This document shows, one piece after another, positions 18,849 to 26,019 of a stretch of DNA of 33,865 bases. The notes under the pieces were generated by a model. The model saw nothing but the letters and a program-made list of their open reading frames with translations. It was not told the DNA's origin and searched no databases. The stretch is from Candidatus Obscuribacterales bacterium (GTDB taxonomy: Bacteria > Cyanobacteriota > Vampirovibrionia > Obscuribacterales > Obscuribacteraceae), in contig JAIEQI010000003.1 in NCBI GenBank assembly GCA_019747875.1, forward strand, positions 1-33,865, given 5' to 3'. The stretch's first letter is position 1; each line of letters starts with the position of its first letter. A program made the translations under genes and the position numbers.

Positions 18849-19970
18849 ATGAACAATACAGACCACCGAAAAACAAGCCGTGTTCTACTAAACTTGCTTT
18901 TGGCATTGGCTGCCACAGCACACGCTCAAGCAGCGACTGACTCCCAGGAGGTGTCCGCTAAACTTGCAAAGGCAGAAAAGCTAATCGACGCGGGGAAGGC
19001 TCGAGCGGCATCGGTCATGTTGCGCGAAATTATCAGGAGCCGACCTGACAATGCCGAAGCGCATATGCAATTGGGTGCTGCGCTTGCTGCCCTCGCAGAA
19101 AACGACAATTATGCGGATGCGATTGCAGAGGAAGAAAAGGCAATCAAACTCGATTCGAATTCAGCTGGTGCGCGCCGTATCCTCGGAATGATATATGCAA
19201 ACCAACGCAAGCATGACGAAGCGATCAATTTACTGAACGAGGCTTGCAAGTTGAATCCAAATAGTTTTGCCGCCCACCGCGATTTAAGCAAAGCATACAT
19301 GGCAGCAGGACGAATCGACGATGCTGTAACTGCTCAAAGGAAAGCAATAGACCTAAAGCCGGATAATTACGGAGCTCATTCAAAACTGGCTGTGATTCTT
19401 GCAAAGAAAGGCGATACAGAGAGCGCTATTAAAGAAGCGAAACGAGCTATTGATTTGGGCGGAAAACACGCCGAGACACATTTGCTGCTAGCTAATATAC
19501 TGCTCGACTCAGGCGATAGTGCCGGCTCTATTGAACCGTTCAAAGATGCAATTGCGGCTAACGGTTATGATGCTCTCGGATGCCTGAACCCGCTGACGGC
19601 AGCCAATGCACTTTCCGGGTTAGGCTGGGCTCTGGCGGCAAAACCTGATGCCACCAATGACATATTGGACGAATCACTGCGCTATCAGAAAAAGGCAATC
19701 AAAGCTCATCCTGGATTTCTCACGGCGCACATTAGGACTGCTCAACTTCTGGCAAGACGCAAGCGCACGAAAGAGGCTGCGACCATGTTCCAAAATCTCT
19801 TCAAGGCAAGCCACCAGGAGCCAACAGTTGGAATTGCCTATGCAAAGTATTTAACCAGTATAGGAAAAGATGACGAAGCCCGCAGCATACTCAAGAAAGC
19901 TTTAGAAGTGTCGCCAGAGAACAAGCAAGTTTCAGACGAATTAGCGAAATTCTCCTCAGCCAAGAAATGA
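18849..19970 (+). CDS. Secreted TPR-repeat protein
   Basis: A 373-aa protein with a signal peptide ending near AHAQA (about residue 27). At least eight tetratricopeptide units are visible, for example ARRILGMIYANQRKHDEAIN, AHRDLSKAYMAAGRIDDAVT and AHSKLAVILAKKGDTESAIK, so it should form a superhelical scaffold in the periplasm. It is divergent from the small-membrane-protein operon; the 11-bp repeats lie 128 bp upstream of its ATG. The ribosome site is weak. TPR lipoproteins of this kind accompany Tad and type IV pilus systems (TadD-like), and the position between two Tad-like clusters makes that role attractive but unproven. Confidence 0.85.
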   Translation: MNNTDHRKTSRVLLNLLLALAATAHAQAATDSQEVSAKLAKAEKLIDAGKARAASVMLREIIRSRPDNAEAHMQLGAALAALAENDNYADAIAEEEKAIKLDSNSAGARRILGMIYANQRKHDEAINLLNEACKLNPNSFAAHRDLSKAYMAAGRIDDAVTAQRKAIDLKPDNYGAHSKLAVILAKKGDTESAIKEAKRAIDLGGKHAETHLLLANILLDSGDSAGSIEPFKDAIAANGYDALGCLNPLTAANALSGLGWALAAKPDATNDILDESLRYQKKAIKAHPGFLTAHIRTAQLLARRKRTKEAATMFQNLFKASHQEPTVGIAYAKYLTSIGKDDEARSILKKALEVSPENKQVSDELAKFSSAKK

Positions 19971-20104
19971 ATCGCCGGTCCCAGCCATTTTTCCCATGGA
20001 TCCCGCATCTGGTCTTAGATAGCGATTCGATCTATGGACTTTTCTTCGATCACGGAAGCGCCGGCATCTTGCGGCTACTTTCTTTTGGAGAGCGATTTGC
20101 TCTC

Positions 20105-20135
20105 GTATGGAGCGCGGACGCCCCGTCAGCCCATA
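20105..20135. repeat. REP-like palindromic element (diverged copy)
   Basis: The sequence GTATGGAGCGCGGACG followed by CCCCGTCAGCCCATA matches the copy at 27436-27466 at most positions. Its palindromic core is degraded here (GTCAGC instead of GTCCGC). It lies in non-coding sequence between two plus-strand genes. Confidence 0.7.
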
Positions 20136-20312
20136 GCCTTCCGAAGTAGTCGGCTCTAATCGACTTGGCGAGCGTAGTCATCCCATCGTTATTCTTTTGG
20201 GGGTGATGCGCAATATCTCGATGACGTGTGTCGCTTAAGAGAATCTGCTCATTTTGAGCCGGATAGATCCAGGCTCGGGGCATGACTTTAATTCGCTGGC
20301 CACATTCATCAC

Positions 20313-20367
20313 TTGGACAAATATTGGACAAATCTCGGACATCAATTGGACAACTCGCTGTTACGCT
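20313..20367 (+). promoter_or_regulatory. Four 11-bp direct repeats plus -10, promoter of the TadE cluster
   Basis: Four 8-mers start exactly 11 bp apart: TTGGACAA at 20313, TTGGACAA at 20324, TCGGACAT at 20335 and TTGGACAA at 20346. Eight bases after the last comes TACGCT (20362-20367), a weak -10. The ATG is 43 bp from the last repeat. The repeat unit, phase and distance to the -10 are the same as at the promoters of 18629 and 27956. Confidence 0.87.
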
Positions 20368-20396
20368 CTTCTCACATCTGAAATGGAGCGATTTCA

Positions 20397-20939
20397 ATGC
20401 GAGTAAGACTTTCAAGAAAAGCTAGCGGATCGAGTATAGCGGAAATACCAGTTGCACTTTTTGTTCTTCTTATAGTGTTGCTTTTTCCGTTGTTGGATCT
20501 TGGCACCATCGCATTACGCAGCGCCACGATTTTTGAAGCCGCGAGAAATGCTGCGCATCATGCAGGGCGAGCAAAATCTTTTCTGCAAGACGGTGGTGAA
20601 GGAGAGCTATCCGCCAAAAGCGCAGCAGTGAAATGGACGGCATTGACATGCCATTCCAGCCTGAGAGGAACATCGATAGAAAGCAGCGATGTTCAAGCAA
20701 CAATTATCGGCACTCCATTTGATACGAAGAAAACGCCTGTGCGCTCGGCTAGTCCTCTACCAGGCGTAGAGCCTGAGACCTATCTTTATCAGATCGAGGT
20801 GTCGGTGACAGGCAGCGTGGAGCCACTCGTACTTTTGAACAAAGATCTATTGGGACAGATTCCCGGGGTTACGGCGCCGCTAAAAATCAGCGCGACATTC
20901 AGGGAGTTCTGCGAACACCCATATGGTTTGACCATCTAA
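20397..20939 (+). CDS. TadE-like pseudopilin
   Basis: A 180-aa protein with the TadE pattern: basic N-terminus (RVRLSRKASGSS), then IAEIPVALFVLLIVLLFPLL as a single membrane helix with the early acidic residue, then a small-residue helix (FEAARNAAHHAG). The rest is extracytoplasmic. TadE proteins are minor pseudopilins of Flp/Tad secretion systems. GGAG lies nine bases before the ATG. It is the first gene of the plus-strand cluster and is directly preceded by the four-repeat promoter. No TadA ATPase, prepilin peptidase or secretin is in the window, so these must be encoded elsewhere if a pilus is made. Confidence 0.85.
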   Translation: MRVRLSRKASGSSIAEIPVALFVLLIVLLFPLLDLGTIALRSATIFEAARNAAHHAGRAKSFLQDGGEGELSAKSAAVKWTALTCHSSLRGTSIESSDVQATIIGTPFDTKKTPVRSASPLPGVEPETYLYQIEVSVTGSVEPLVLLNKDLLGQIPGVTAPLKISATFREFCEHPYGLTI

Positions 20940-20990
20940 TGAACCAACAAAACAGCATCGAACTTAGATAGATATTCCTAGGAGGATAAG

Positions 20991-21593
20991 ATGAAAATGA
21001 AACCCGCAAAAACCAACGAAATAGTCCTTGCTGCTGCCGCAGCGATTGCAATCGTGATCGCTCCGTCTGTATCTGCCCAACAGGGATATACATATGGAAA
21101 TCCGGAAAGCATACCTACTGCAACAGGCGGGATGACCCAAATCCAATCGGTAACTGTCAGCCCAACACAAATTACTCAAGTAGTATTCGACAGCGGTTTC
21201 ATTGACGAACTAATCCGCCTCGCTCGCGGTGGAAGTCTACCTGGCGGAGGTGGTGGCGGTGGTGGTGGCGACCTCGGAGGAGGCGGTGGCGGCGGTGGCG
21301 GTCTCTTCGGAGGAGGCGGTGGCGGCGGCGGTGGCGGTCTCTTCGGAGGAGGCGGTGGCGGCGGCGGTGGACTCTTCGGAGGAGGAGGCGGTGGCGGCGG
21401 CGCCGGCGGTGATATCCTCGGTGGTGACGGTGGTCTTATCGGTGATGGCGGTGCAGGCGGCGGCGGTGCAGGCGGCGGCGGTGCAGGCGGGGGCGGTGCT
21501 GGCGGTGGCGGTGCTGGAGGTGGCGGCGGCGGTGGCGGCGGTGCCGGAGGCAACGTAATAGTTTGGGGTGGACTACTCAGAGATCCTGACTAA
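20991..21593 (+). CDS. Secreted glycine-rich repeat protein
   Basis: A 200-aa protein with a signal peptide (ending near SVSAQ, about residue 30), a short segment of about 50 ordinary residues (QSVTVSPTQITQVVFDSGF) and about 110 residues that are mostly glycine. The glycine part has LFG-plus-poly-Gly units three times and then AGGGG units, ending NVIVWGGLLRDPD. A perfect AGGAGG lies five bases before the ATG, suggesting strong translation. It lies between TadE and the VWA-TadG-like gene and is probably in the same operon. A structural, elastic or adhesive role at the cell surface is the best guess. No family assignment. Confidence 0.8.
   Translation: MKMKPAKTNEIVLAAAAAIAIVIAPSVSAQQGYTYGNPESIPTATGGMTQIQSVTVSPTQITQVVFDSGFIDELIRLARGGSLPGGGGGGGGGDLGGGGGGGGGLFGGGGGGGGGGLFGGGGGGGGGLFGGGGGGGGAGGDILGGDGGLIGDGGAGGGGAGGGGAGGGGAGGGGAGGGGGGGGGAGGNVIVWGGLLRDPD
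21238..21560. repeat. GGC/GGT-rich low-complexity tract
   Basis: About 320 bp made of GGN codons with few interruptions, strongly purine- and G-biased on the plus strand. It includes near-identical units around GGTCTCTTCGGAGGAGGCGG, seen twice in a row, with a variant third. Such tracts are prone to copy-number change and to assembly error. The minus strand reads as a long poly-proline frame with no independent support. Confidence 0.9.
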
Positions 21594-21626
21594 CGCAATT
21601 AAAGTTTCGGGGAGGAGGGAAATTTC

Positions 21627-23159
21627 ATGAAAATAACAAAGACGAACAACAGAAACAAAAATGGATTCATCGTCATTGCTACATACCTGGGATTTCTCTT
21701 CCTCCTGCCTTTAGGACTATACGCTTTCGAAGTGCTCAGAATTCAACTTTGCCAACACCAGCTACTGGCAATAACTGATGCAGCAGCACTTGCGGGATCG
21801 AGCTATTTGTCAGATCCGTCCACTCAGGAAATTGAACCGGCAACAGCTCTGAAAAATGCCAAACAGCAAGCACTAATGTTCATTCAAAGAAACATCGCAG
21901 CTTCCTATGAACTGACAAATACAGAACTTTCAGATACCGTCGACACCGACACACCCAAAAAGGGCGTCTCGAAGTGCGACATCCTCTATGATGCAGAAAG
22001 AAAAATAGTCACTGCGAAAGCCGCTCTTGGAGTAGAACCAGCATTCGGTCGCTTCCTCGGAATCACCACTGTCCCTGTGCGCGCCCAATCACACGCGGGC
22101 GTTGAAAGACTCGATGGAGATGTCGTCATTGTATTTGACATGTCGCGCTCCATGGGCTTTGCCACCAAGTCAGTTTGGGCAATCCGAGAGTGGAACAGTG
22201 TGGACAATAAGTTCGAATATAAAATCAAGAAGGAACTTACAACAGACAGCGCAGCGGATCAAACACTGCCCGCCTTTCCGAATTATCGCCCTGACGTTCT
22301 GCCCAATCCGGAACTCGTTGACTTTTCACGCTCGGAAAAGATGAAAGCATTGGCGTCAGCTCCAGGCGAAGTCAAACTTGCAGCATTGTATGAAGCCAAA
22401 ATGGGAAACCTGGAGAGCAAAGAAATATTCAACTCGTCAAAGGCGGCAAACTCAGACTTGATGAAGTACATCACTCCAGCAAAAGGCTTCCAGGACGACT
22501 ACCAAAAACTTGCTTTAGATGCTACACAACCACTTGCAGACGCCAAATCAGCAGTGACTGATTTCGTCGCGGAAACATCCCAAACAAAAACTATTCACAC
22601 AGCACTAATCACATTCTCTGGTGGCGTATCCAGGGGTCCAGCCTCCACTCAGCAACAGGATGTTTATGACTCATACTCGACACGCACCAATTTCAGGCTT
22701 CCCAACATCGAACTAAATAAGAGTGAGCCCAAACAAGGTGACGTCATCAAAGCGATCGCCCCCAGCCCATGTTTTATGGAAACAAACACCGGCGATGCAC
22801 TAAGAGCAGCAATGGACATGCTAAAAGGTGATGGTCATCGCAAATCAGTCGCAAAATCAATAATTATTCTCACCGACGGTAAACCGAATCCACCACGCGG
22901 TAACTACGAGACTGGATTGACAGACGCCGTCAATGTCGCAACCGAAGCTGGCAAGAATGGCATTCGTATATATGGGGTCGGATTCTTCCCAAGCTATTAC
23001 GCGCAAGATGAAATCGAGAATGGTCCAAAAGCTCTAAATAAGATCGTAGCTGCTGCAGGAAAGGGAAGTCGAGTTTTCAACGCTCCCGACATCCCCACTT
23101 TGAGAAACATCTTGCATAGCCTGGGCAGTAGTGGGCTGCCCTCACTGGTCGACATTTAA
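21627..23159 (+). CDS. TadG-like protein with von Willebrand factor A domain
   Basis: A 510-aa protein. The N-terminus is TadG-like: NKNGFIVIATYLGF as start of the membrane helix (about 12-36), followed by LLAITDAAALAGSSYL. A VWA domain spans about 165-500 with an intact MIDAS: Asp171-Met-Ser-Arg-Ser (DxSxS) and Asp417 in LTDGKPNPP. The domain carries a large insert between the first strand and the rest. TadG-type proteins anchor or cap Flp pili, and MIDAS VWA domains bind ligands through a metal. AGGAGGG lies eight bases before the ATG. It is in tandem with two TadE-like genes and the glycine-rich gene. Confidence 0.9.
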   Translation: MKITKTNNRNKNGFIVIATYLGFLFLLPLGLYAFEVLRIQLCQHQLLAITDAAALAGSSYLSDPSTQEIEPATALKNAKQQALMFIQRNIAASYELTNTELSDTVDTDTPKKGVSKCDILYDAERKIVTAKAALGVEPAFGRFLGITTVPVRAQSHAGVERLDGDVVIVFDMSRSMGFATKSVWAIREWNSVDNKFEYKIKKELTTDSAADQTLPAFPNYRPDVLPNPELVDFSRSEKMKALASAPGEVKLAALYEAKMGNLESKEIFNSSKAANSDLMKYITPAKGFQDDYQKLALDATQPLADAKSAVTDFVAETSQTKTIHTALITFSGGVSRGPASTQQQDVYDSYSTRTNFRLPNIELNKSEPKQGDVIKAIAPSPCFMETNTGDALRAAMDMLKGDGHRKSVAKSIIILTDGKPNPPRGNYETGLTDAVNVATEAGKNGIRIYGVGFFPSYYAQDEIENGPKALNKIVAAAGKGSRVFNAPDIPTLRNILHSLGSSGLPSLVDI

Positions 23160-23189
23160 GAAGCAAATACGAACACAGGTCAGCAAATC

Positions 23190-23681
23190 ATGAACAGTCG
23201 AATTCAACAATCGCAATCAGCAAGACGCCAAAATAATGGCAGCGCACTTGTGGAACTAGCAAGCATCGCATGGGTTTTACCTATCGCATCAATGTTGACC
23301 ATAAATGCAGCACTCGTCGGGTTTGCTGCATGGATGAACGACGCTGCTTGCCGCGATGTAGCAAGAGCCGCCGCAGAGGAGCCCACATCAGCAAAAGCGC
23401 TGCTCGCGGCCAACAATGCACTCAAAGCGTTTGCAGTAAAAAACAATTACGCAGATACACCCACACTTTTGCAGAACGATCCGGATTTCCAATACGAGAT
23501 CTTTCCCGATGAAAATGGAAATCCACAACTTAAAAAAGGCCCCTACGTCAAAGTAACAACGACTATGGATGTGAAGCTACCGGCTCCAGTACTGTTCGCA
23601 AAAAACGGACTTAGTAATCAGCTGAAGTTCAGACAAAGCTATACCTATCCTCTTTTGTGCCCTAGAAAAATCGAAAAGTAA
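23190..23681 (+). CDS. TadE-like pseudopilin (second copy)
   Basis: A 163-aa protein with hydrophilic start (NSRIQQSQSARRQNNGS), then ALVELASIAWVLPIASMLTI as membrane helix with the early Glu, and an Ala-rich helix (DAACRDVARAAAEEP). The extracytoplasmic part is short and ends YTYPLLCPRKIEK. It follows the VWA-TadG gene by 30 bp and is part of the same operon. It differs enough from the TadE-like protein at 20397 to be a separate minor pseudopilin rather than a recent duplicate. Confidence 0.85.
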   Translation: MNSRIQQSQSARRQNNGSALVELASIAWVLPIASMLTINAALVGFAAWMNDAACRDVARAAAEEPTSAKALLAANNALKAFAVKNNYADTPTLLQNDPDFQYEIFPDENGNPQLKKGPYVKVTTTMDVKLPAPVLFAKNGLSNQLKFRQSYTYPLLCPRKIEK

Positions 23682-23727
23682 TTAAACCCATAAGACTCGA
23701 TCTACCCGCAGACCGGAGGAGAATGAA

Positions 23728-25062
23728 ATGACCGACAAATTGGAAAAAGAACCCGAGAACAACCAGCAGCAAGATAATAGCTCGAACTGGAATAAGGACT
23801 TTGATTGGGTTGCGGAGGTCAGCAAAAATTCGAACGGGACAAGTCAGAGCTCGGATCAAACTAGACTCAACAGCAAAGACAATTCAAACGCATCATGCAT
23901 TCTAGATAATGGATTTCATATTGGTGGACTGCCAGGTGAAAAGTCAGCCGATCAGGGAATGGCAAAAGGGATCGGAAAAGATCCTGGAGATCCTGGAAGT
24001 GCAAAAGGTGCTGGCAAAGAACCAGTCGAGCCTGGTTCGGGTAAAGCTACAAAGGTGCCCGCAGACTCAGAGAAGTCTAAAGCCAGTGAAGAGAACATTC
24101 CATCAGGAATAAACAGAGAACATCACCAAAACGTACTAACTCAAAAAGAACGCGAGCTAATAGAAAGTCGACAGCCAAAAATCGATGACAATTCCAAACC
24201 TGCAGCACAACCCGAAACCACGAACTTTGCCAGAGTCGGAAAGCCAGGTGATCGAGACGACCTCAGTCCCAAGGAAGCTGGGGAACCTGCTGATCAGAAA
24301 GACAATCCGGAAGAATCCCTAAACAAAAGCATAGAAAGCAAAGATCAACCGGAAATACAAAAGCACTTTAATTCCGATCACACGACTGTTATTCAGCGAG
24401 ATAAAGATGGACAGACCGTAACACTAAGAAACGGTGATGGCAAGCCACTTACTGTCACGCGATACAACAATGACGGAACAAGATCGGAGGATGTGTACAG
24501 ACTCGACTCCAAAGGTGACCCAATAAAATCATCAACTTTGAAATGGGACGAAAACAAAAAATTGACCTTCGAATCTCAGCTCAGCCCAGACGGTATAAAG
24601 CTGACGGAACGTCATTATCAGCCCAAAGATCAAACTACCGGAAAAGATGGCGCCCCCGTACGAGATAAGTACACTCAGAAAGAGTACCGTATTGACGAGA
24701 AAAGCCAAAAGCCCGTTTTAGAGAAAGAGAGTTTTGTGTCTGGCAACTTTAGCATCGTAACCAAGTATGATGCAGAAGGCAAAAATCCAATATCAAAAAC
24801 ACTGACCGACACACAAGGAAATGTGCGGCGTGAGCTGAGCTTAGATTCAAAATCAGCGAAAACGACACCAGTGGATGAGCAAAAACAGACAGAGAAAAAA
24901 TTTGCAGAGGAACTTTCGAAGTTAGGAATTCAGATCGCTAACAAGAACAAGAATGCAGATTCACAATTGGACAAACACCCTGGTAGCCCAAAAGATTATC
25001 CATATGATTTATTGCAGCCTGTTCCCAGCATAATTGGTTCACTTGACGCAAAAAAAAAGTAG
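23728..25062 (+). CDS. Lys/Asp/Gln-rich protein with YD-like repeats, upstream part of a frameshifted pair
   Basis: 444 aa with no signal peptide. The first half is disordered and rich in Lys, Pro, Gly and Glu, with related units such as GKDPGDPGSAK and GKEPVEPGSGK. The second half (about 215-370) has beta-rich motifs like TVTLRNGDGKPLTVTRYNNDG and RYDAEG-type turns, resembling YD/RHS-like repeats. The frame ends at TAG just after nine adenines (25050-25058). The following 134 codons are open in the -1 frame with the same amino-acid bias and join a transglutaminase-like domain. GGAGG lies seven bases before the ATG. It follows the TadE-like gene by 46 bp. An effector or polymorphic-toxin-like protein is my inference. 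Confidence 0.75.
   Translation: MTDKLEKEPENNQQQDNSSNWNKDFDWVAEVSKNSNGTSQSSDQTRLNSKDNSNASCILDNGFHIGGLPGEKSADQGMAKGIGKDPGDPGSAKGAGKEPVEPGSGKATKVPADSEKSKASEENIPSGINREHHQNVLTQKERELIESRQPKIDDNSKPAAQPETTNFARVGKPGDRDDLSPKEAGEPADQKDNPEESLNKSIESKDQPEIQKHFNSDHTTVIQRDKDGQTVTLRNGDGKPLTVTRYNNDGTRSEDVYRLDSKGDPIKSSTLKWDENKKLTFESQLSPDGIKLTERHYQPKDQTTGKDGAPVRDKYTQKEYRIDEKSQKPVLEKESFVSGNFSIVTKYDAEGKNPISKTLTDTQGNVRRELSLDSKSAKTTPVDEQKQTEKKFAEELSKLGIQIANKNKNADSQLDKHPGSPKDYPYDLLQPVPSIIGSLDAKKK
25050..25062 (+). other. A9 run and A-AAA-AAG slippery site followed by UAG
   Basis: The upstream frame reads GCA AAA AAA AAG TAG. It contains the heptamer A AAA AAG in the correct phase for -1 slippage, as in E. coli dnaX, directly before the stop. 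Slipping back one base continues GTA GTC AGT GAC and runs open to 25949. A nine-base homopolymer is also a frequent place for a real indel or a sequencing error, so programmed frameshifting is not proven. Confidence 0.7.
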
Positions 25063-25949
25063 TCAGTGACAACGAATCGCAGTCCCAACAAAAGCCGTCC
25101 GAACCAAATGAAAAAACAGAGAAGCAATCCAACAAAAAGGATTCCGATGAAAAGATCAATCTGATCTTCCACAAGAACGCATCCAAGCAGATTGAATCAG
25201 TAACTGTTCTAAGTAAGAAAGAATCGGCTGAAAAGGAATCCGCCGGGAAAAGTCCTTATGAGCAAAAAATAGACGCAGGCAAGCTGAAGAAAATCGATGA
25301 GCAAGCCGACAAAGCAGACGAAAACAAGAAAGCTAACGAAAAGAAGGAACAAGAAGAGCACGAGGAATTTGACAAAATTTCGAATAAGGTTACTGAGAAA
25401 ACTACAAGAAGCAACCCTCATGAGGACAATGACAAAATCACCGGATACTTAAAAACAGCCGCAATGGCAATGAATGCTTATACAGGTCCAATGTGGTTGA
25501 AAGCAAGCATAGAATCCAATTGGGGAAACGGCATTCGAAACAAACTTCAGGAACCTTTCAATCTAAAAACAGGAGAAGACAACGGTGTCAACATCGTCAA
25601 GATCACACCTGAAGATTGGAAGAAAGCAGATACAAAGATAGAAAAGGATCGTGTCGCATTCGGTCTCGGTCCAGCTTTTGGAAACTGCAGAACGATGTCT
25701 GCCCAATTCTGTAACAAAGCTCTTGAGAAGATCGAGTCCGATCCCAAATTTAAGGATTGCCAGGTCCGTTGGGTCTGGTCACAAGCTCACTCGTGGGCAG
25801 AAATAAAGCACCCAGGTGGAAACGTCAGTCGCTATGATCCGTGGATGGCGAAGGGATCGGATCCGCCTGTATCTGAAAGCAAAATGCGGTCAGACTATCC
25901 AAGAGAAGCTCAGTCTGTATGGTACGGTAAAGGGTGGAACAAGAGATAA
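25059..25949 (+). CDS. Transglutaminase-like C-terminal domain, -1 frame continuation
   Basis: About 296 aa in the -1 frame relative to the gene before it. Residues up to about 134 are Lys/Glu-rich, matching the upstream protein. No ATG, GTG or TTG with a ribosome site occurs before 25464, so it is best read as the continuation of 23728 (joint product about 740 aa). The final 150 residues contain a Cys in GNCRTMSAQF (codon 25686), a His in QAHSWAEI (codon 25788) and an Asp in SRYDPW (codon 25836). The spacing of 34 and 16 residues fits the Cys-His-Asp triad of transglutaminase-like cysteine proteases. A shorter product from the ATG at 25464 (161 aa) is possible. Substrate unknown. Confidence 0.65.
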   Translation, partial: VVSDNESQSQQKPSEPNEKTEKQSNKKDSDEKINLIFHKNASKQIESVTVLSKKESAEKESAGKSPYEQKIDAGKLKKIDEQADKADENKKANEKKEQEEHEEFDKISNKVTEKTTRSNPHEDNDKITGYLKTAAMAMNAYTGPMWLKASIESNWGNGIRNKLQEPFNLKTGEDNGVNIVKITPEDWKKADTKIEKDRVAFGLGPAFGNCRTMSAQFCNKALEKIESDPKFKDCQVRWVWSQAHSWAEIKHPGGNVSRYDPWMAKGSDPPVSESKMRSDYPREAQSVWYGKGWNKR

Positions 25950-26019
25950 AGTCGACGCCAAGCGTGGAAATAGATCAATGGAGCTCCTTTGCCCGAAGTA
26001 AACTTTTAAGGACCATTGA

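Larger units (their letters stand above)
19971..20396. other. 426-bp intergenic region with REP-like copy and operator
   Basis: No convincing gene. The region holds a REP-like sequence (20105-20135), a short GAGAGC/GCTCTC hairpin just before it, and near its right end the four-repeat promoter of the TadE gene. Short ORFs in both directions here cross the operator or the REP copy and have no recognisable composition. Confidence 0.7.

Noticed and set aside
20050..20415. Minus-strand 121-codon ORF in the intergenic region
   Set aside because: It runs through the four-repeat promoter and a REP-like copy, and its composition is not protein-like.
21176..21553. Minus-strand poly-proline ORF of 125 codons
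   Set aside because: It is the reverse of the glycine-rich gene, with no ribosome site and no signal of its own.
24967..24974. Another TTGGACAA copy
   Set aside because: It is single, inside a coding region and has no 11-bp-phased partner or -10.
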